Assembly: GCA_949358305.1 (NCBI GenBank)
Contig: OX442320.1
Coordinates: 7,766,259 to 7,830,258, forward strand
Length of the DNA stretch: 64,000 bases
Direction: 5' to 3'
Origin: Strigamia acuminata
Lineage: Eukaryota > Arthropoda > Chilopoda > Geophilomorpha > Linotaeniidae
Part shown: positions 49,701 through 60,445 of the stretch, in pieces
Numbering within the stretch: position 1 is the stretch's first letter
How the letters are laid out: the number at the start of each line of letters is the position of its first letter
Position numbers and translations under genes: made by a program
The notes under the pieces: generated by a model
The model's database searches: none
The model's input: the letters and a program-made list of their open reading frames with translations, nothing else
Told to the model about the DNA's origin: nothing

Positions 49701-52700
49701 AACACAATTAGGAAAACAGCGTTTTCGTGCGTGGTGGCAGTGAAAGAGGGAGAAAATGATAGGGAGTTGAGTACGGGGGGAAAAATTTGTTGGTTGGTGA
49801 ATAATTTATAAATAAATATGAAGGGTGCATTGTATTTGTGTTTTCATGTTTCGTCGGGCTTTTCGGAGATTTATGGGGTTTTATTGTATGGGATAATAAT
49901 TGTTGAGTATATTTTTTTTGTTATTTATTATTATTTTAGCTAATGGAATTTTTAAGGGGACTTTTCTGCGCTTATCGGATGCATCACAAGTGAGCTGGAA
50001 ATGCAGTTGTGAGTGTAAAGTTTTGAAAACGGGCTTCCGAATTGTTTAATTCGCAGGGAATGGCGATCCATGCTTGCATGCAACTTCTTGAAATAAATAA
50101 ATTAATAATTAATTTGCGTATTTTTTTATATTTAAACTTGAGCACACGCTCTTGTGTTGGTTTTGACGGCTTGAAAAAATGGCCGCGGCGATAGGGGAGT
50201 GGCGATTAAATAATAAAAAAGGCTAAAGTTGGTGTTGAACGGATTTAATTGTGTTTATTCTTTATTTATATTGGAATAGCGGTGTGGTGGGTAATAATTG
50301 TGATAGTTTCGTTTTATGTGATTACAAAAATTGATTGTTAACCAGACAAAAGTGACCAATGCAGTTTAAATGGGATTATTTTGTGTGCAATTTTTCCCCT
50401 TGTGCTAATGAATAGAGATGGTTTTTTATATGTTTATGAAATGTACTGAATCATTCCTTTAAATGAATCCAGGATGCGTGTTTGCTTAGTGATTTTCTCA
50501 CTAGGTGGGAGGATTTCTGAAAATGTAGATTTCTAAAAATGATTTTTGTTTATAATAGTTGTCTGAAAGTGACTTCCGGTTTGATAATATTGTGTTTTTT
50601 TTTATTTTTTAAGTTGGGGTGAGTTTATTGTAGTTCTCATGTTTTGGTTTTTGAAAAATGTAAGTTTTATACTTGGGATTAAACGAGTGCTTAGTGGAAA
50701 GCGTCGAAGTCGTTTTGTTGGGGATGCGTAATCTGCAGTGAGTGTGGATTTGGCTTCCACAACGACACATTAGCTCTTGTTTCTCTCGTTTCCTAGCAAC
50801 CGAAGAAGCTGCTTACATTGGAATGTTTTTTGGGTGGTGGGAAAAGTTTTCTAAAGGATAACTTCTGAATAGGATATTTGTACCGGGATAATGGGCAGCC
50901 AGTTTGGCAAAAGTGTGCGCTGCAGACGGCTTTTAAGTTGCGCTGCAAGCTCGAGAAGAAAAAAATTAATAATTTAAAAAATAATAATAATAATATGAGA
51001 AAAAGAAATCATTTAACATCTTGTTTGATATGCAGGTTTATTTGTTTGTAAGTGGCAAATGACATGTTGAAAAAAGTAATTACTAAAACGTGTATTTTTT
51101 TGTTTGCAAAAAATTTATTGCGGGCTAAAAAAAAAAGTAATTGATGATTTTTTGTGACAGGTTTAACAGGAATTGGATGTTATTTAATTTTTTTTTCAAC
51201 TAGAAAATATTTCCAGAGTGTTTTTAATTTGGTACGAACCTTTTGGTTGTCATGACAACAGTGGCACAATGTACAATGCCACAAGACAATGATCTGCCAT
51301 TCAGCGCTCGCTAATGGCGCCCTCCTCAATTATCTCAAGTACCAAGAGGAAGGGCGAGGGATGGCCGGTTTGGCTATTGCAGCGCCACCTGCAGCCTCAA
51401 ACTATTCCCCAGATGTTGTTGTTGGTGTGCGTGGAGTCAAAATGGCGGATAAGTTTGATTGAAAGCGGAGTAAGTCGTCTGAGCAAGATTTGGGGGTTGT
51501 TGTGATAAGATAAGGTGGATGAATACCTACTGTCTTTTCGTCCTAATAGATTTAATATTGATGGATACCTACATGTGTTTTTGTCGTAATAAAGTGTTTG
51601 TATTTTGTGCTCCATTGTGAGTTGCTATGGAAGTTAATGAAGTATGATGATTTGGTGGATGTAGCAGCCTGGAATTATAAATATTGTTTGATGAATCAAT
51701 AATAATGTTTTGATGTGGATTTTAAGGGGGGGAAATTGTTGAAAAAAAGTAAATAGTTTTGAAATATTAAATTTCCTGGAATCCATTTGGGCTTTATTAC
51801 TACAATTATAATTGTTAGGTGGACTTGATCATAGGTGGGGTGGATCTATCTCAAATAAATTATATACTACAGGTGGCTGTCACTTATGAGCCTCCAATGG
51901 GGCTGTTGGTGATGATAAGTCAAATCTTGTTTAAATCTTAAAATGTGATTTGAATCTTTCGAGATTATGAAAATGAAAATTTGTAATAGTCTAATAGATT
52001 ATTTATTGGGGAAAGAAATGATTTTTATCGCTATTATGAGGAGTAGCATATGAGTTTTATATGTCCAGGAATGCAGCTATTAAAATAAAAACACCCATAG
52101 AAAACCATGACCTGACTGCCCATCTACCGAAGACTGGTGGCAAATTGAGTAACAGACCTCGAGGCAATCAGCCAAATCATTTATCTCCCCATACCCCCAC
52201 TGAAAAAAAAATTTTTGATCGTACTGCAGCGCCATTAAGCTGTTTGTTTTGTTTTTTTACACATTTTGTTTACATGTGGAGACTGGTTACGAGTGGTGAA
52301 ATTTGACCTCACCTCACAAGTGTTGACAGTGCGACACGCACCGAAGCCATTGAAGGTCATTGAATCGAGCAATTAAAGCGTAGAATATATTGGAATATGT
52401 ATGGAAATATATATATTCTATATATTTATATATGTGGAATAATGTGAAAGAAGATAGCAGTTCGGTGTGGTGGGTGGGAAAATGTATATAATAAAAGTTG
52501 GCCCATGATCATGAAAATAGCACATTCACTACACACGCAGCAAACGTGCTATGAATGCTGTGCAATTTTTTTTCCTTCTTCTTTTCAGTCTACCCTCTCG
52601 TTTTCCCTACCCCATCACCATTTTTCCTTTCCTCTCTTCTTTTTCTTTTCATTTTGTGTGTGCCTTGCCCCCTTTTACCGTAATTCTGTTTTTCTTTATT

Positions 52701-53777
52701 CCTTCAATGGAAATTGATTGGCTTTTCACACATGGTTTGCTGCCTCACTAGAGGATTATGAGATTTCGTACACACTTTTTATATTCCTTTTCATTTTCTT
52801 TTCTTTTCTGTTGTTGGTAATTCATGTTCCATACTTTAACGTGTTGCGTTGCTCTGCTGGGGTTTTTGGATTGAAATGAGGATTGATTGATTGTGTGTTA
52901 AATTGCGTTGTGGGTTATGAAATTTGGTGGTTTGTTCTTGTGTTTTGGTGTCGCTTTTGTGGGATGAAGTTTGAAAATGTGGAATGACCTCTTTTGTTCG
53001 TTATATTGTTTGGTATTGTTGTTTCTATAGCAACACGAGCATTAACTGCAGTTATGCAATATGGATGTTTGTAGGCGAGGGGAGCTTCGGGAGATTTTGT
53101 TTTATACGTATTATTATTATTTTAATTTAATGTAGAATAAAGAGGAGATAGATGGTAATGATGGGTGATCAATATCCAATGAATGTCATTTGATAAATGA
53201 ATTTGAGGGTTTTTTTTTATATATATATAATGTATTTTGTTTTGAGCACTTTTTCTAATGGGTTAGGGATTGTATGAATTTTTCATGACAAGATGAAAGT
53301 AGGTTATGAATTTCACAAGGGACGTTTTCAATAATAATTGATTTGTTTGAACTAGTGAGGGGGATTAAGTTTTGTTTTGGCATTAAATGCGTGGAAAGTG
53401 AATGAAATGGGGTGTTTAATGTCTTGCGAGTGAAATGGTAGAGCACTAAAAATACATGATTGTGAATGAATATTCTTGTTTGTTTTCTTGGCCCGTGGTT
53501 TAGACACAAGAGAAGATTTAAACAGTGCACTTGTTGTTTTCTTGTTATTTGCCAGTCTTGTTTTCGTTTTTTCTTGTGTGTTTTTTTTTTCATTTTGGGG
53601 GTATTTATGTGTTGTTTTGCTTTTGCTTTTGAGTGAATAAAGTGATCAAATATTCATGAATTTTTGTAATTTTTCTCGTTGTAGATGGTGACTAGGACAA
53701 AAAAGATATTTGTAGGAGGTTTGTCTGCTCCCACCACTTTAGAAGATGTTAAAAACTACTTTGAACAATTCGGACAC
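28705..53777 (+). CDS. Rbp6: Musashi-family RNA-binding protein (Rbp6/MSI2 type), 5' part of gene, six coding exons
   Basis: Seen: six exons joined by GT-AG introns (phases 2,1,2,0,0,0) give 405 nt, 135 codons, no stop. The protein begins [23 protein letters not shown]1 covers about residues 22-104, with RNP2 MFIGGL (23-28), W30 and RNP1 RGFGFVTF (62-69). RRM2 begins at about residue 110 with RNP2 IFVGGL (112-117) and is cut after FEQFGH (130-135). Family knowledge: Musashi proteins are cytoplasmic translational regulators that bind UAG-containing motifs in target mRNAs; F24, W30, F64 and F66 sit at positions that stack on RNA in mouse Musashi-1 RRM1. They act in neural progenitors and stem cells. 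Start choice: this ATG is followed at once by the usual acidic tail and DPGKMFIGGL. Intron sizes: 119, 203, 506, 58 and 23782 bp, then more than 10.2 kb. Missing: the rest of RRM2 (its RNP1) and the C-terminal region, which lie off the window. Alternatives such as DAZAP1 or hnRNP A/B fit less well, because [13 protein letters not shown] is typical of Musashi. Confidence 0.96.
28886..28926 (+). CDS. Rbp6: Musashi/Rbp6 coding exon 2 (residues 21-34, RRM1 RNP2)
   Basis: A 41-nt exon encoding [14 protein letters not shown] with RNP2 (MFIGGL) and the conserved Trp after it. Acceptor TTTACAG, donor CCAG|GTAAGT (near-consensus). It leaves phase 1. Family knowledge: the MFIGGL strand is the first beta strand of RRM1. 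It is too short for an ORF search and was placed by homology and splice phase. Confidence 0.95.
28927..29129 (+). other. Musashi intron 2, CpG-rich
   Basis: A 203-bp intron with dense CpG (for example GGCGGCGCTCGGG, CGCCGCCGAG near 28998-29033) that continues the promoter CpG island. It probably carries transcriptional control elements. A reading frame here runs into exon 3 but is not coding. Confidence 0.6.
29130..29211 (+). CDS. Rbp6: Musashi/Rbp6 coding exon 3 (RRM1 helix 1 to loop 3)
   Basis: An 82-nt exon after acceptor TTGTAG. It encodes [19 protein letters not shown] and then KDPTTRRSR, i.e. RRM1 helix 1, beta 2 and the basic loop before RNP1. Donor CGAG|GTAAGA. The open frame runs back into intron 2 to about 29009, but that upstream stretch is CpG-rich intron, not coding: the family alignment needs the junction at 29130. 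Confidence 0.95.
29718..29802 (+). CDS. Rbp6: Musashi/Rbp6 coding exon 4 (RRM1 RNP1)
   Basis: An 85-nt exon after acceptor ATTACAG. It completes Arg62 and encodes RNP1 (GFGFVTF) and then [23 protein letters not shown]1 Phe64 and Phe66 are the RNA-stacking aromatics of RRM1 in studied homologues. Donor AAG|GTGAGA at phase 0. The preceding intron 3 (29212-29717, 506 bp) is T-rich and holds nothing else I can name. Confidence 0.95.
29861..29902 (+). CDS. Rbp6: Musashi/Rbp6 coding exon 5 (end of RRM1 and linker)
   Basis: A 42-nt exon encoding [14 protein letters not shown], the last beta strand of RRM1 and the start of the inter-RRM linker. It is separated from exon 4 by a 58-bp intron (29803-29860) with acceptor TTCACAG. 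Donor AAG|GTAAGA opens the very long intron 5. HPK followed by MVTRTK in the next exon is characteristic of Musashi. Confidence 0.95.
33824..33838 (+). promoter_or_regulatory. CTCF-like site AGCGCCACCTCGCGG
   Basis: Contains AGCGCCACCT, the reverse complement of the insect CTCF core AGGTGGCGCT. A second AGCGCCACCT is at 51381-51390 and a forward AGGTGGCGCC near 44190. Binding is inferred only. Confidence 0.35.
37372..37389 (+). repeat. (ATT)6 microsatellite
   Basis: Six uninterrupted ATT units in Musashi intron 5. Confidence 0.9.
42230..42645. promoter_or_regulatory. Balanced-composition block in intron 5, possible enhancer
   Basis: About 400 bp without the poly-T runs and T/G bias of the surrounding intron. 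It holds a perfect octamer ATGCAAAT (POU, 42334-42341), GATCAAAGG (TCF/LEF, 42490-42498) and CATCAAAGA (42472-42480). The enhancer role is inference from composition and motifs. Confidence 0.3.
43077..43560. promoter_or_regulatory. Balanced-composition block in intron 5, possible enhancer
   Basis: About 480 bp free of homopolymers, with two fairly complex open frames on the + strand that have no recognisable domain. It carries a perfect POU octamer ATGCAAAT (43133-43140) and a SOX-type CATTGTT (43200-43206). SOX plus POU sites would suit a neural-progenitor gene, but this is inference. Confidence 0.3.
43922..43945 (+). repeat. (GAGACG)4 tandem repeat
   Basis: Four exact copies of a CpG-containing hexamer in Musashi intron 5, followed by a G run. 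Confidence 0.9.
44700..44910. other. C-rich block in intron 5 with reversed skew
   Basis: A stretch in which C and T dominate the + strand (e.g. CACACCTGTGCCGCCTCCCT) inside an otherwise G/T-rich intron. Three overlapping frames are open through it because of its composition. Contains CACCTG E-boxes. No coding match recognised. Confidence 0.35.
46855..46950. other. Small CpG cluster in intron 5
   Basis: Dense CpG over about 90 bp (GTTTCCGGTCCGCGGTCCG, AGCGCGAAGAAACG) within AT-rich intron. Could be an unmethylated regulatory element or an internal promoter. Nothing coding is recognised. Confidence 0.3.
47091..47108 (+). repeat. (CTG)6 trinucleotide repeat
   Basis: Six uninterrupted CTG units in the transcribed strand of Musashi intron 5. 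Intronic CTG/CUG repeats can bind Muscleblind-type proteins, but six units is short. Confidence 0.9.
48131..48146 (+). promoter_or_regulatory. CTCF-like site GCCGCCATCTGGTGGT
   Basis: One of at least five near-identical sites of the form (C/G)CC(A/C)(T/C)CTGGTGG in the same orientation (others at 18635, 20721, 56822, 61931). The shape matches the animal CTCF consensus read on its reverse strand. Confidence 0.35.
51246..51259. promoter_or_regulatory. RFX X-box GTTGTCATGACAAC
   Basis: Perfect 14-bp palindrome that fits the RYYNYY-spacer-RRNRAC X-box. It lies in Musashi intron 5, 2.4 kb before exon 6. Two other X-box-like sites are within 2 kb (50788-50800 and 53021-53034). Confidence 0.45.
53685..53777 (+). 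CDS. Rbp6: Musashi/Rbp6 coding exon 6 (start of RRM2)
   Basis: A 93-nt exon after acceptor CGTTGTAG. It encodes [20 protein letters not shown] and then [11 protein letters not shown]: the linker, RNP2 (IFVGGL) and helix 1 of RRM2. Donor CAC|GTAAGT at phase 0. The genomic frame stays open past the donor only briefly before a stop, and those residues do not fit the family, so the exon ends here. The exon with RRM2 RNP1 was not found in the remaining 10.2 kb. Confidence 0.95.
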
Positions 53778-54621
53778 GTAAGTGGAGATTTTTATGTTAT
53801 GTGGACGGGTGGATTTTGGTTTTGATTTGCTATTGGAATTAATCCACCGTGCAAGGTTGGAACTTCGTTAAACGTACACTCGAAGTGTTACATTTAAATT
53901 ACTTTAAACTAGATAAAGCGGTCCGATAGGCCTCGGTTGTGGGGAAAAATTGGAAAAAATGGACGCAGAAAATGACAAATTCATGATAAAATCTTTAGTT
54001 TTAACTATTTCTATTATCCAAATTGTAATAAATTGTTGAATGTATTTCGAGGAAAAACAATTTTTGCTCTCATACGACCATTATTCCATGGAGACATGTA
54101 TGCGTGTGTGCAATAAGTTTAAAATTTTAAAAGGTAAATATTGAAGATGGTACGTGAATGCAGAACCCCTTATTAATTATAAAAACTATTTATAAAGAGA
54201 GTTAGGTTATCTTTTGTTTGCAACTTTAGTCGAGGCGTTTGCACATTTGGATTAAATCTGATTTTTTCAAGTTAGCTTATACCGGGGGCTCGTTTCATCA
54301 AACAGTCGCAATAGGCTTAAATATAGTCTGAATTTGCATACTTGTATGATTTTTAGAAAGAATAATAGATAATGCCTCCATTGACGTGTGTTTAATAAGA
54401 ATTGTGTTTTTCGTGGGCAAATAAAATAGAATTTGTTGTTTGAATTTGGCATCGAGATAGCAACATCAATAGAGGGAAAGTTTTGATTAGGAAAAGTGAT
54501 GGTAAAGGTTTTGTAACAATAGTAATTTGGTTGATGGGAAGACGAACAGGTGCTTTAAGATGTAAACATGTTGTCGTGTGCACACCACTTAATAGCAATG
54601 GGTTGGCTATGAGTTGTAGGG

Positions 54622-54645
54622 TATTAATTTCTTAAGAAATTAATA
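54622..54645. repeat. Perfect 24-bp palindrome without spacer
   Basis: TATTAATTTCTT joins directly to its exact reverse complement. It lies in Musashi intron 6, 0.85 kb past exon 6. AT-rich palindromes occur by chance, but 12 bp per arm is long. Confidence 0.65.
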
Positions 54646-57600
54646 GGTGGTGTGTAAGTGATATTGATCCAGTTTGGCCAATGCGGCTTTGATAGATTAG
54701 TGATGAAAAATTCAAAGCGCTCTTTTCAAACAAGGAAGTTGCTCAGATAAATTGTGGTTTATGGATCTCTGATATTTTGATTGGTCCTTTCTTGGCAGTT
54801 GCACAAAAATAGTGGTGTTGCAAAGCTAAGGACAAACAAAAGAAGAAAAGTTGGCCTCTTGCTGACCAAACATCTTTGTCTTCTTTCGCTGCACTGGGCT
54901 AACCCCCTCCTCTTGCAGTCTTTTTTTCTTTCTTTTTCTGCGGTTCAAGTCTTTTGTTTTCTTTGTTGTTTGTTTTAGGCGAGCGAGGAAACTCATAATG
55001 ACAGCAGATATTAATTTTGATTTGCTGCACAGAAAATTTTAATGGAGGATTGTTAATTATTTTTTATTTATTAAAGTTTTATTGCGTGATGTTTTGAAAG
55101 TGTATTTGGAAAATAGTTTTAGCTTGGCAATTTATATTTGGCAAGGATGGTTAGGGGTGTTGTGAAGGGATTTGTAGGAAGAAGACATTTTGCAAGTGAT
55201 TCTGTTGCAATGAAAATCAATAATTCAAACTGCTGTGAGCTAGTGGAACTCATTTGTGGAGTTGTGTCCCCGTTTGCAGCTTGTTTCCATGTATATAGAA
55301 TTTGCTGCGAGGAGAAAATTCCTCTTTTCAGTAGCCATTTTGAATTTCCCTGCGGTATGTTTGGAAGGAAGGAGTCGGTCTACTTGGGTTTTTGAGGATA
55401 ATTAAAACGGGAGAGCGAGTCTTGGGTTTTGATTTGTTTAAATTAAACACAAATTGAATAGGAGAAATTTTTTATTAATTTTTTAAATTTTATTTTCGTA
55501 TATTTTCGTGTTTGAATTTAATTTTGATTAGTCTTATTGAGATTTTTATTGCTCTTTTATGAAATCATTTAAGTGAGGTGGGTGTTATTAGTCAACATGT
55601 GAGGTCACATTAAAAATTCAGTTTGATAATTATTCACAAACACATTGTATGCGTAATTAATTGTAGGCTGCGCACGAGTTGAGTGGTTTCACTTTAAATG
55701 GTTGAGATTTTTAACCATTTTTCTCTTCTTTTTCTTCTTCTTTTTCTCATTTTTATGTTTGTCTGCGTGTGTGTATGTTTTTGGTTTCCCATTTGTATGT
55801 GGGAGGAGTAGGGAAATGAAATATTTACTCGGTTTAGAAACAACAGTGAGTGCAGTTGAAGTGTAGTGAGTTATGAGTTTAATTCAATACATGGAAAAAA
55901 GTTTTAAAAAGAAATAAAAGTGTGCATGTATTGGTAGAGGTAAAGGGGGAGATGGAATTTTGAATGTGGGTCCGAGTACATTTTGATTTTGTCCGCCTAT
56001 TTGGTTTGGCATCTGATGGAGACAGAATAATGGAAAAGCTTTTTCAATGATATTTTGATGGAATGACTTGGCACTATTCACGAAATCCAAGCTACATTTG
56101 GGTTGCAATCAATTTATGACATCTAAAAGGATTGGCATTTTGTTTGCATGAAAAGACAGGTCCAGTTAGAAAATTCGGCATTTCTATTTTGCTTATTACG
56201 AATAAAACGATATTTTTCTTTTCGAAGGGGGGAGAAAGGGAATTTGAAATTCTGAAATTGAGATGTTTTTGAATGCGAAACCAACTCTTATTACAATAAA
56301 TTTCAGAGTTTATAATTTGCTTAAGCTTATAACGCTGTGGGGTCAAGACCTGGTTCAATAAATAAGTAGTAACTCCTGCTGTAGGCTTAGCTAGTCGGTG
56401 AAATGGTGGAATCGGATTCAAGGACAAAGAAGGAAACAAAGCGCGAGGCACAAACAAAAGCGAAAGAAAGGACAAAACCAGGATTTAGAATTCTAACTGG
56501 AAAGCCCAGAATTCGCGTTCAGTATCGCGGTGTCCCGGGGACATACATCAGGAGGTTCCGAGATTGGCTATTTGATTTCTTAATCTTATTATCCTAAATG
56601 CTGAATTTAGACTGGAAATTTTAATGGGAATTTGGTATGAGAATCTCTTTTTCTCTCTTCCCCCCCGCCCCCGCCCTTAGTTTTCTGTGTCGTTTATATC
56701 CGGATTTTATGGGTTACGATTAGATTTTTTGCATCTGTCATCAGTTTAATGGCTTTTCTGGATAATTTATATACATTTTTTTATCCAGGGTTTGGTTGTA
56801 AGACAAAATGGAAGACAGTGTAGCCCTCTGGTGGTGTTAAGAATATTCAGTAATTGTAAAAAGATTTTTAGTTTGCGATTTTTAATTAACAATTATGGTT
56901 AATTAGAAGCGAATTATGTCGATTTCTGGAAATTAGACGGGGAAATAAATTTATTTGGAAGGATTAGAAGAAAAAAATAGAAAAAGGGGTCTCGAGGTTT
57001 AAATGTAAACACGTGGGGATTTTTATTTTTATTTGCATTTAGTGGTGGGGAAAAGGGAGAATCGTGAACAAGAGTGGTTTGCTCAGTTAAAAATGGCGGG
57101 AAGAGGAATTAGAATGAAAAGTAGAGTAATAATTTATGTGAGTGTCTGGTTACTGCTTTGCTCTCTCAAGTAGGCAGAAAATTGAAAAGGCAGCACAACA
57201 CAAACAGCCACAACAAGTCTCTTTATGGCTTTAAAGCCATCAGCCGGCATGTACTTGGCCATTGATCATTCCTTTACGCCGTCAGTCCATCATTTCTTTC
57301 TTCTCGCTCACATTTTGTATTTATTTTAGAAAAAAAAGTTTTGTGTGTTTAATATTCACCGGTTTTGTGTGTGGTGGGAAAAATGGTCATTTTGGACGAA
57401 TTAGTGGGTTGAATAAATTTAAATTTATTGCGTTTTTGGTTGGAGTTTTTCTAGGAATTGTTATTTTTTTTTCTTTTTTCTTTATATTTTTTATATGTGT
57501 GGTTCAATCTGTGTTGTAGTAGTTTGTGCAAAAAATGCTGGACCAAATGGAGGGAAAAGGTGGGTTGTTCCTCCTATTGCACGCAACAAGAGATCAATAC

Positions 57601-58599
57601 GGCTGATGACTATCGCTCTATGGGCCCAAGTTTTATTAAAGTGGGACATTTCATGCAAGGATGAGTTGGTTTAAAGGTGAGGATTTTTACTCGGGGTTTT
57701 GGAATGGATAATTTGTTGCTTTTGCTTGCAATTTAGGGATTTTTTTTTCGAAATTTGAAGGAGAATTTGCTAATTTGAGCGTGATTATTGTTGGTTTTTG
57801 TATTGTTCTGTGAAAAATAGTGTTATGTTGATATTTTGGGAGCTGTGAGGCTTTAAAAAGAAAATTGTGGGAGATTAGCAACTCGATTTATATCGGATTT
57901 GATGGGAAAATTCGGTTTTAGAATTTATAAAATTGATTTTAGTGCAGGGGATTGGTATTTTGGAGCACAAACATTGCACTTTGCTGTGGGTTTTTATTTT
58001 ATTTTTCATTTTTTTTATTTATAAGAAAAGCGGTGTTATTGGATTGGATTTTGATTTGTAGAATGTTCAACTTCCTTCCTGGTTGTGCGATACATTTTTT
58101 TTTTCTCTCTTCTCGTTTTTTTTCAAAAGTTTTATTTTGTTTTAATCAATTTATTTCCGTGCGATTATTAATACATGCGAATAAAGGATAAAATTAATGT
58201 GGGCTGTGCGAGGAAGAAGGTGTGTGAGTGCAGTACAAGAATGAAATTCCTCTTTTAGTTTTGAGTCGATGCTGTGCTTTTAAATCACCGGTTTTATAAA
58301 TAGAAATGATTTCCCATTTTAGGCCTAAGCTGTGACTGGGCAAGGACGAGCAAAAAAGCGGGGTTGCTTTTTCTAATGGGTGTTTGGAGTAGTGTTAAAT
58401 TTCAATGTTAGAAAAGCGACTTTAAATGGAAATAAACAAGGAAATAAATAAATTGTCATTTGGAAACGTAAGGCCGAAAATGAAATTTTAAAACGCGTGA
58501 AATTCTGTTTGCATATGACCACGGGGGAGCGCTTTATGAAATTTAATTGGCCAAAGTAATATGGCAGGGTGGCAAAGTCGATGTTTTAATTAGTGCTGA

Positions 58600-58880
58600 G
58601 GAGGGAAGAGGAATTTTCACTTGTACCTAGACCCCGATAGGGCACCCAGGAGAGACCAATTGACCGAGCCTCGTTTTCAGATCGGGATTTGGCGCGTAAT
58701 CCTCCAGTAAGCCTTTCACACACCAAAGAAATGGCTGCCGGCAATAAAAAGGCCATCAGGATAGCGACCCCCAGTGGAGTTAGGACCCTTGGCTTCAACA
58801 GTTACCTGTGCGCCGCGCACCAATTCCCAAGATTCACTCCGCTCCCGCTCCCGCTCCCGGACCTCGTTCAGTGTGAGCAC
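58600..58880. other. Balanced, CpG-containing block in intron 6
   Basis: Interrupts T/G-rich intron with mixed sequence and a (GCTCCC)3 repeat at 58841-58858. On the minus strand an ATG opens a 56-codon frame starting MAFLLPAAISLVCERLTGG that looks like a signal peptide. There is no other support for a gene. Confidence 0.25.
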
Positions 58881-60227
58881 CGCCGTTTCACAACTGTTTT
58901 TTTTCTTTTTTCTTTTTTTCTTTCTTCTTTTCGTTTTATTTATTTTTTCTTCGGATTGGTTTGATCCGTAATGGATGTTGTGAAGGCGAGGCGATTTCAA
59001 AAGGACTTTTACTGTTTACGCGACGTCTATTGATGATTTGTCAATCGATTTTTGTTTGATTTCGTTGCGATAGTTGATAATTAATCGATGAAATCGATGT
59101 TTTTGTTTTGGTTGTATTGTTGTTGGATTTTGGCGATTGCAGGAATCGGTTTCCATTTGGCTCGGGATTGATTTGGCGACATATTTATTTGGCTTGATGG
59201 GTCGTTGTATGAGAAGAGATTTCATTAAACGGGCTCTCTAGCTCGCTCTCCCTCTCTTGATTGTGGAGAAATTATAGTGGTACTGGTGCTAGAATTGGAT
59301 GGCATTAACTCATGATAAGTGATGTGTAATTATAGTAAACCTCCATTAGTATTAACCCTTTTCGGTATCTAACCGTTTGCACGAGGTTTGCAATAGGCCG
59401 CATCACTGTAAATTAATGAGCGGGTTTAAACATTTTTACGACAAATTACTAATGCGCTAGTTTTGATATTCGCCTCGCGTATTTCATGCGGAAATTTCGT
59501 TTCATTCAAGTCGCGATGATTAGGGGTGATCAGCTGACGCGTTGGGTCCACTTACTTATCCGTCTTTTTTTTTGGAGGGGGGTAGAGACAGCGGCAATTG
59601 AAGAGAGGCCTTAGCAAAGCACTCTTTAATAGTACTGAGCCTAGTTATTAAATTTGCTTGTTCGCGGTTCGGTATGAGATTGGTTCGTTTCTAGATTGAG
59701 GTGGTCGTGGTACAGATTGAATGTGACGCGTTTTTGGTCCAATTTGCAGGAATATTTGGAGAATGTCGTATTGGAGCGAGAAATGACGTTGTTAAGTGCA
59801 GCCATTGAAAAAGAGAAATACATAGAGCTGTTTGTTTGTTTATTTAATTATTCATCTATGTTATATATTTATCTATTTATCTATTTATCTGTTTAGATAA
59901 ACAATGCTTTTTCAAGCTAATTTCTTTTTATTTAAATAAAGTTTATTCATTATTGTGCTACAGCACTTTTTTGTTGCATTTTCCGTTTAAGGTGGTCATG
60001 ATTCCAAACTTTTTGCCAGGGATTGTATCTGTCATGATGTGGGCATTGTGTGTTGCGATGTTTGTTGGATTTTATTGAAACTTGTGGTATTTTGCATGCG
60101 GATTTGTCTCGTTTTTAAAGACGCTTCCATCTTGGCAAAATGCGCGGGCACTCATTCATGCACTCGTAAAGAGAATTCCAGCGAGGTGGAACCTAAGATT
60201 GCAGTGAAACAATACACTACTATTACG

Positions 60228-60445
60228 GTATATATTAAATTAATAAGTTTCAATAAAATTCACCGAATTCGCTACCATAAAATCGTTGAGGCCAATTTAT
60301 TTTATGGCGAATGGGCCTATACTGCACCTGTGCTCAAACTGGCGCTTGAAAGAACCAAAACAGAATACGGCACAACACAAAACCAACTACCGGTATAGTT
60401 TGCATCAATTCACCGAATTTGTCGTCGTAAAATTTCTGATCGAGA
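60228..60445 (+). repeat. Pair of diverged direct repeats sharing AATTCACCGAATT
   Basis: AATTCACCGAATT is present at 60257-60269 and again at 60407-60419, exactly 150 bp apart. In both copies a CGGTATA lies upstream and a TAAAAT downstream, so about 55-60 bp is duplicated. It may be the remains of a transposon or an old tandem duplication. Confidence 0.5.

Larger units (their letters stand above)
29903..53684 (+). other. Musashi intron 5 (23.8 kb)
   Basis: Bounded by the exon 5 donor and exon 6 acceptor. Mostly T- and G-rich non-coding DNA with poly-T tracts (17 T at 32206, 19 T at 37806, 18 T at 39913, 18 T at 49410) and simple repeats. I saw no convincing nested gene, tRNA or known microRNA. 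Blocks of balanced composition near 42.2-42.65, 43.08-43.56, 44.7-44.9 and 46.86-46.95 kb are listed separately. Long introns at this position are typical of regulated developmental genes and may hold enhancers. Confidence 0.85.

Noticed and set aside
52505-52751. Overlapping + strand frames of 66-70 codons
   Set aside because: They come from a C/T-rich low-complexity stretch; two frames are open at once, as expected from composition.
53778-53826. Read-through extension of Musashi exon 6
   Set aside because: A perfect donor (GTAAGT) follows Gly-His, the continued frame stops soon and does not match the RRM2 sequence known in the family.
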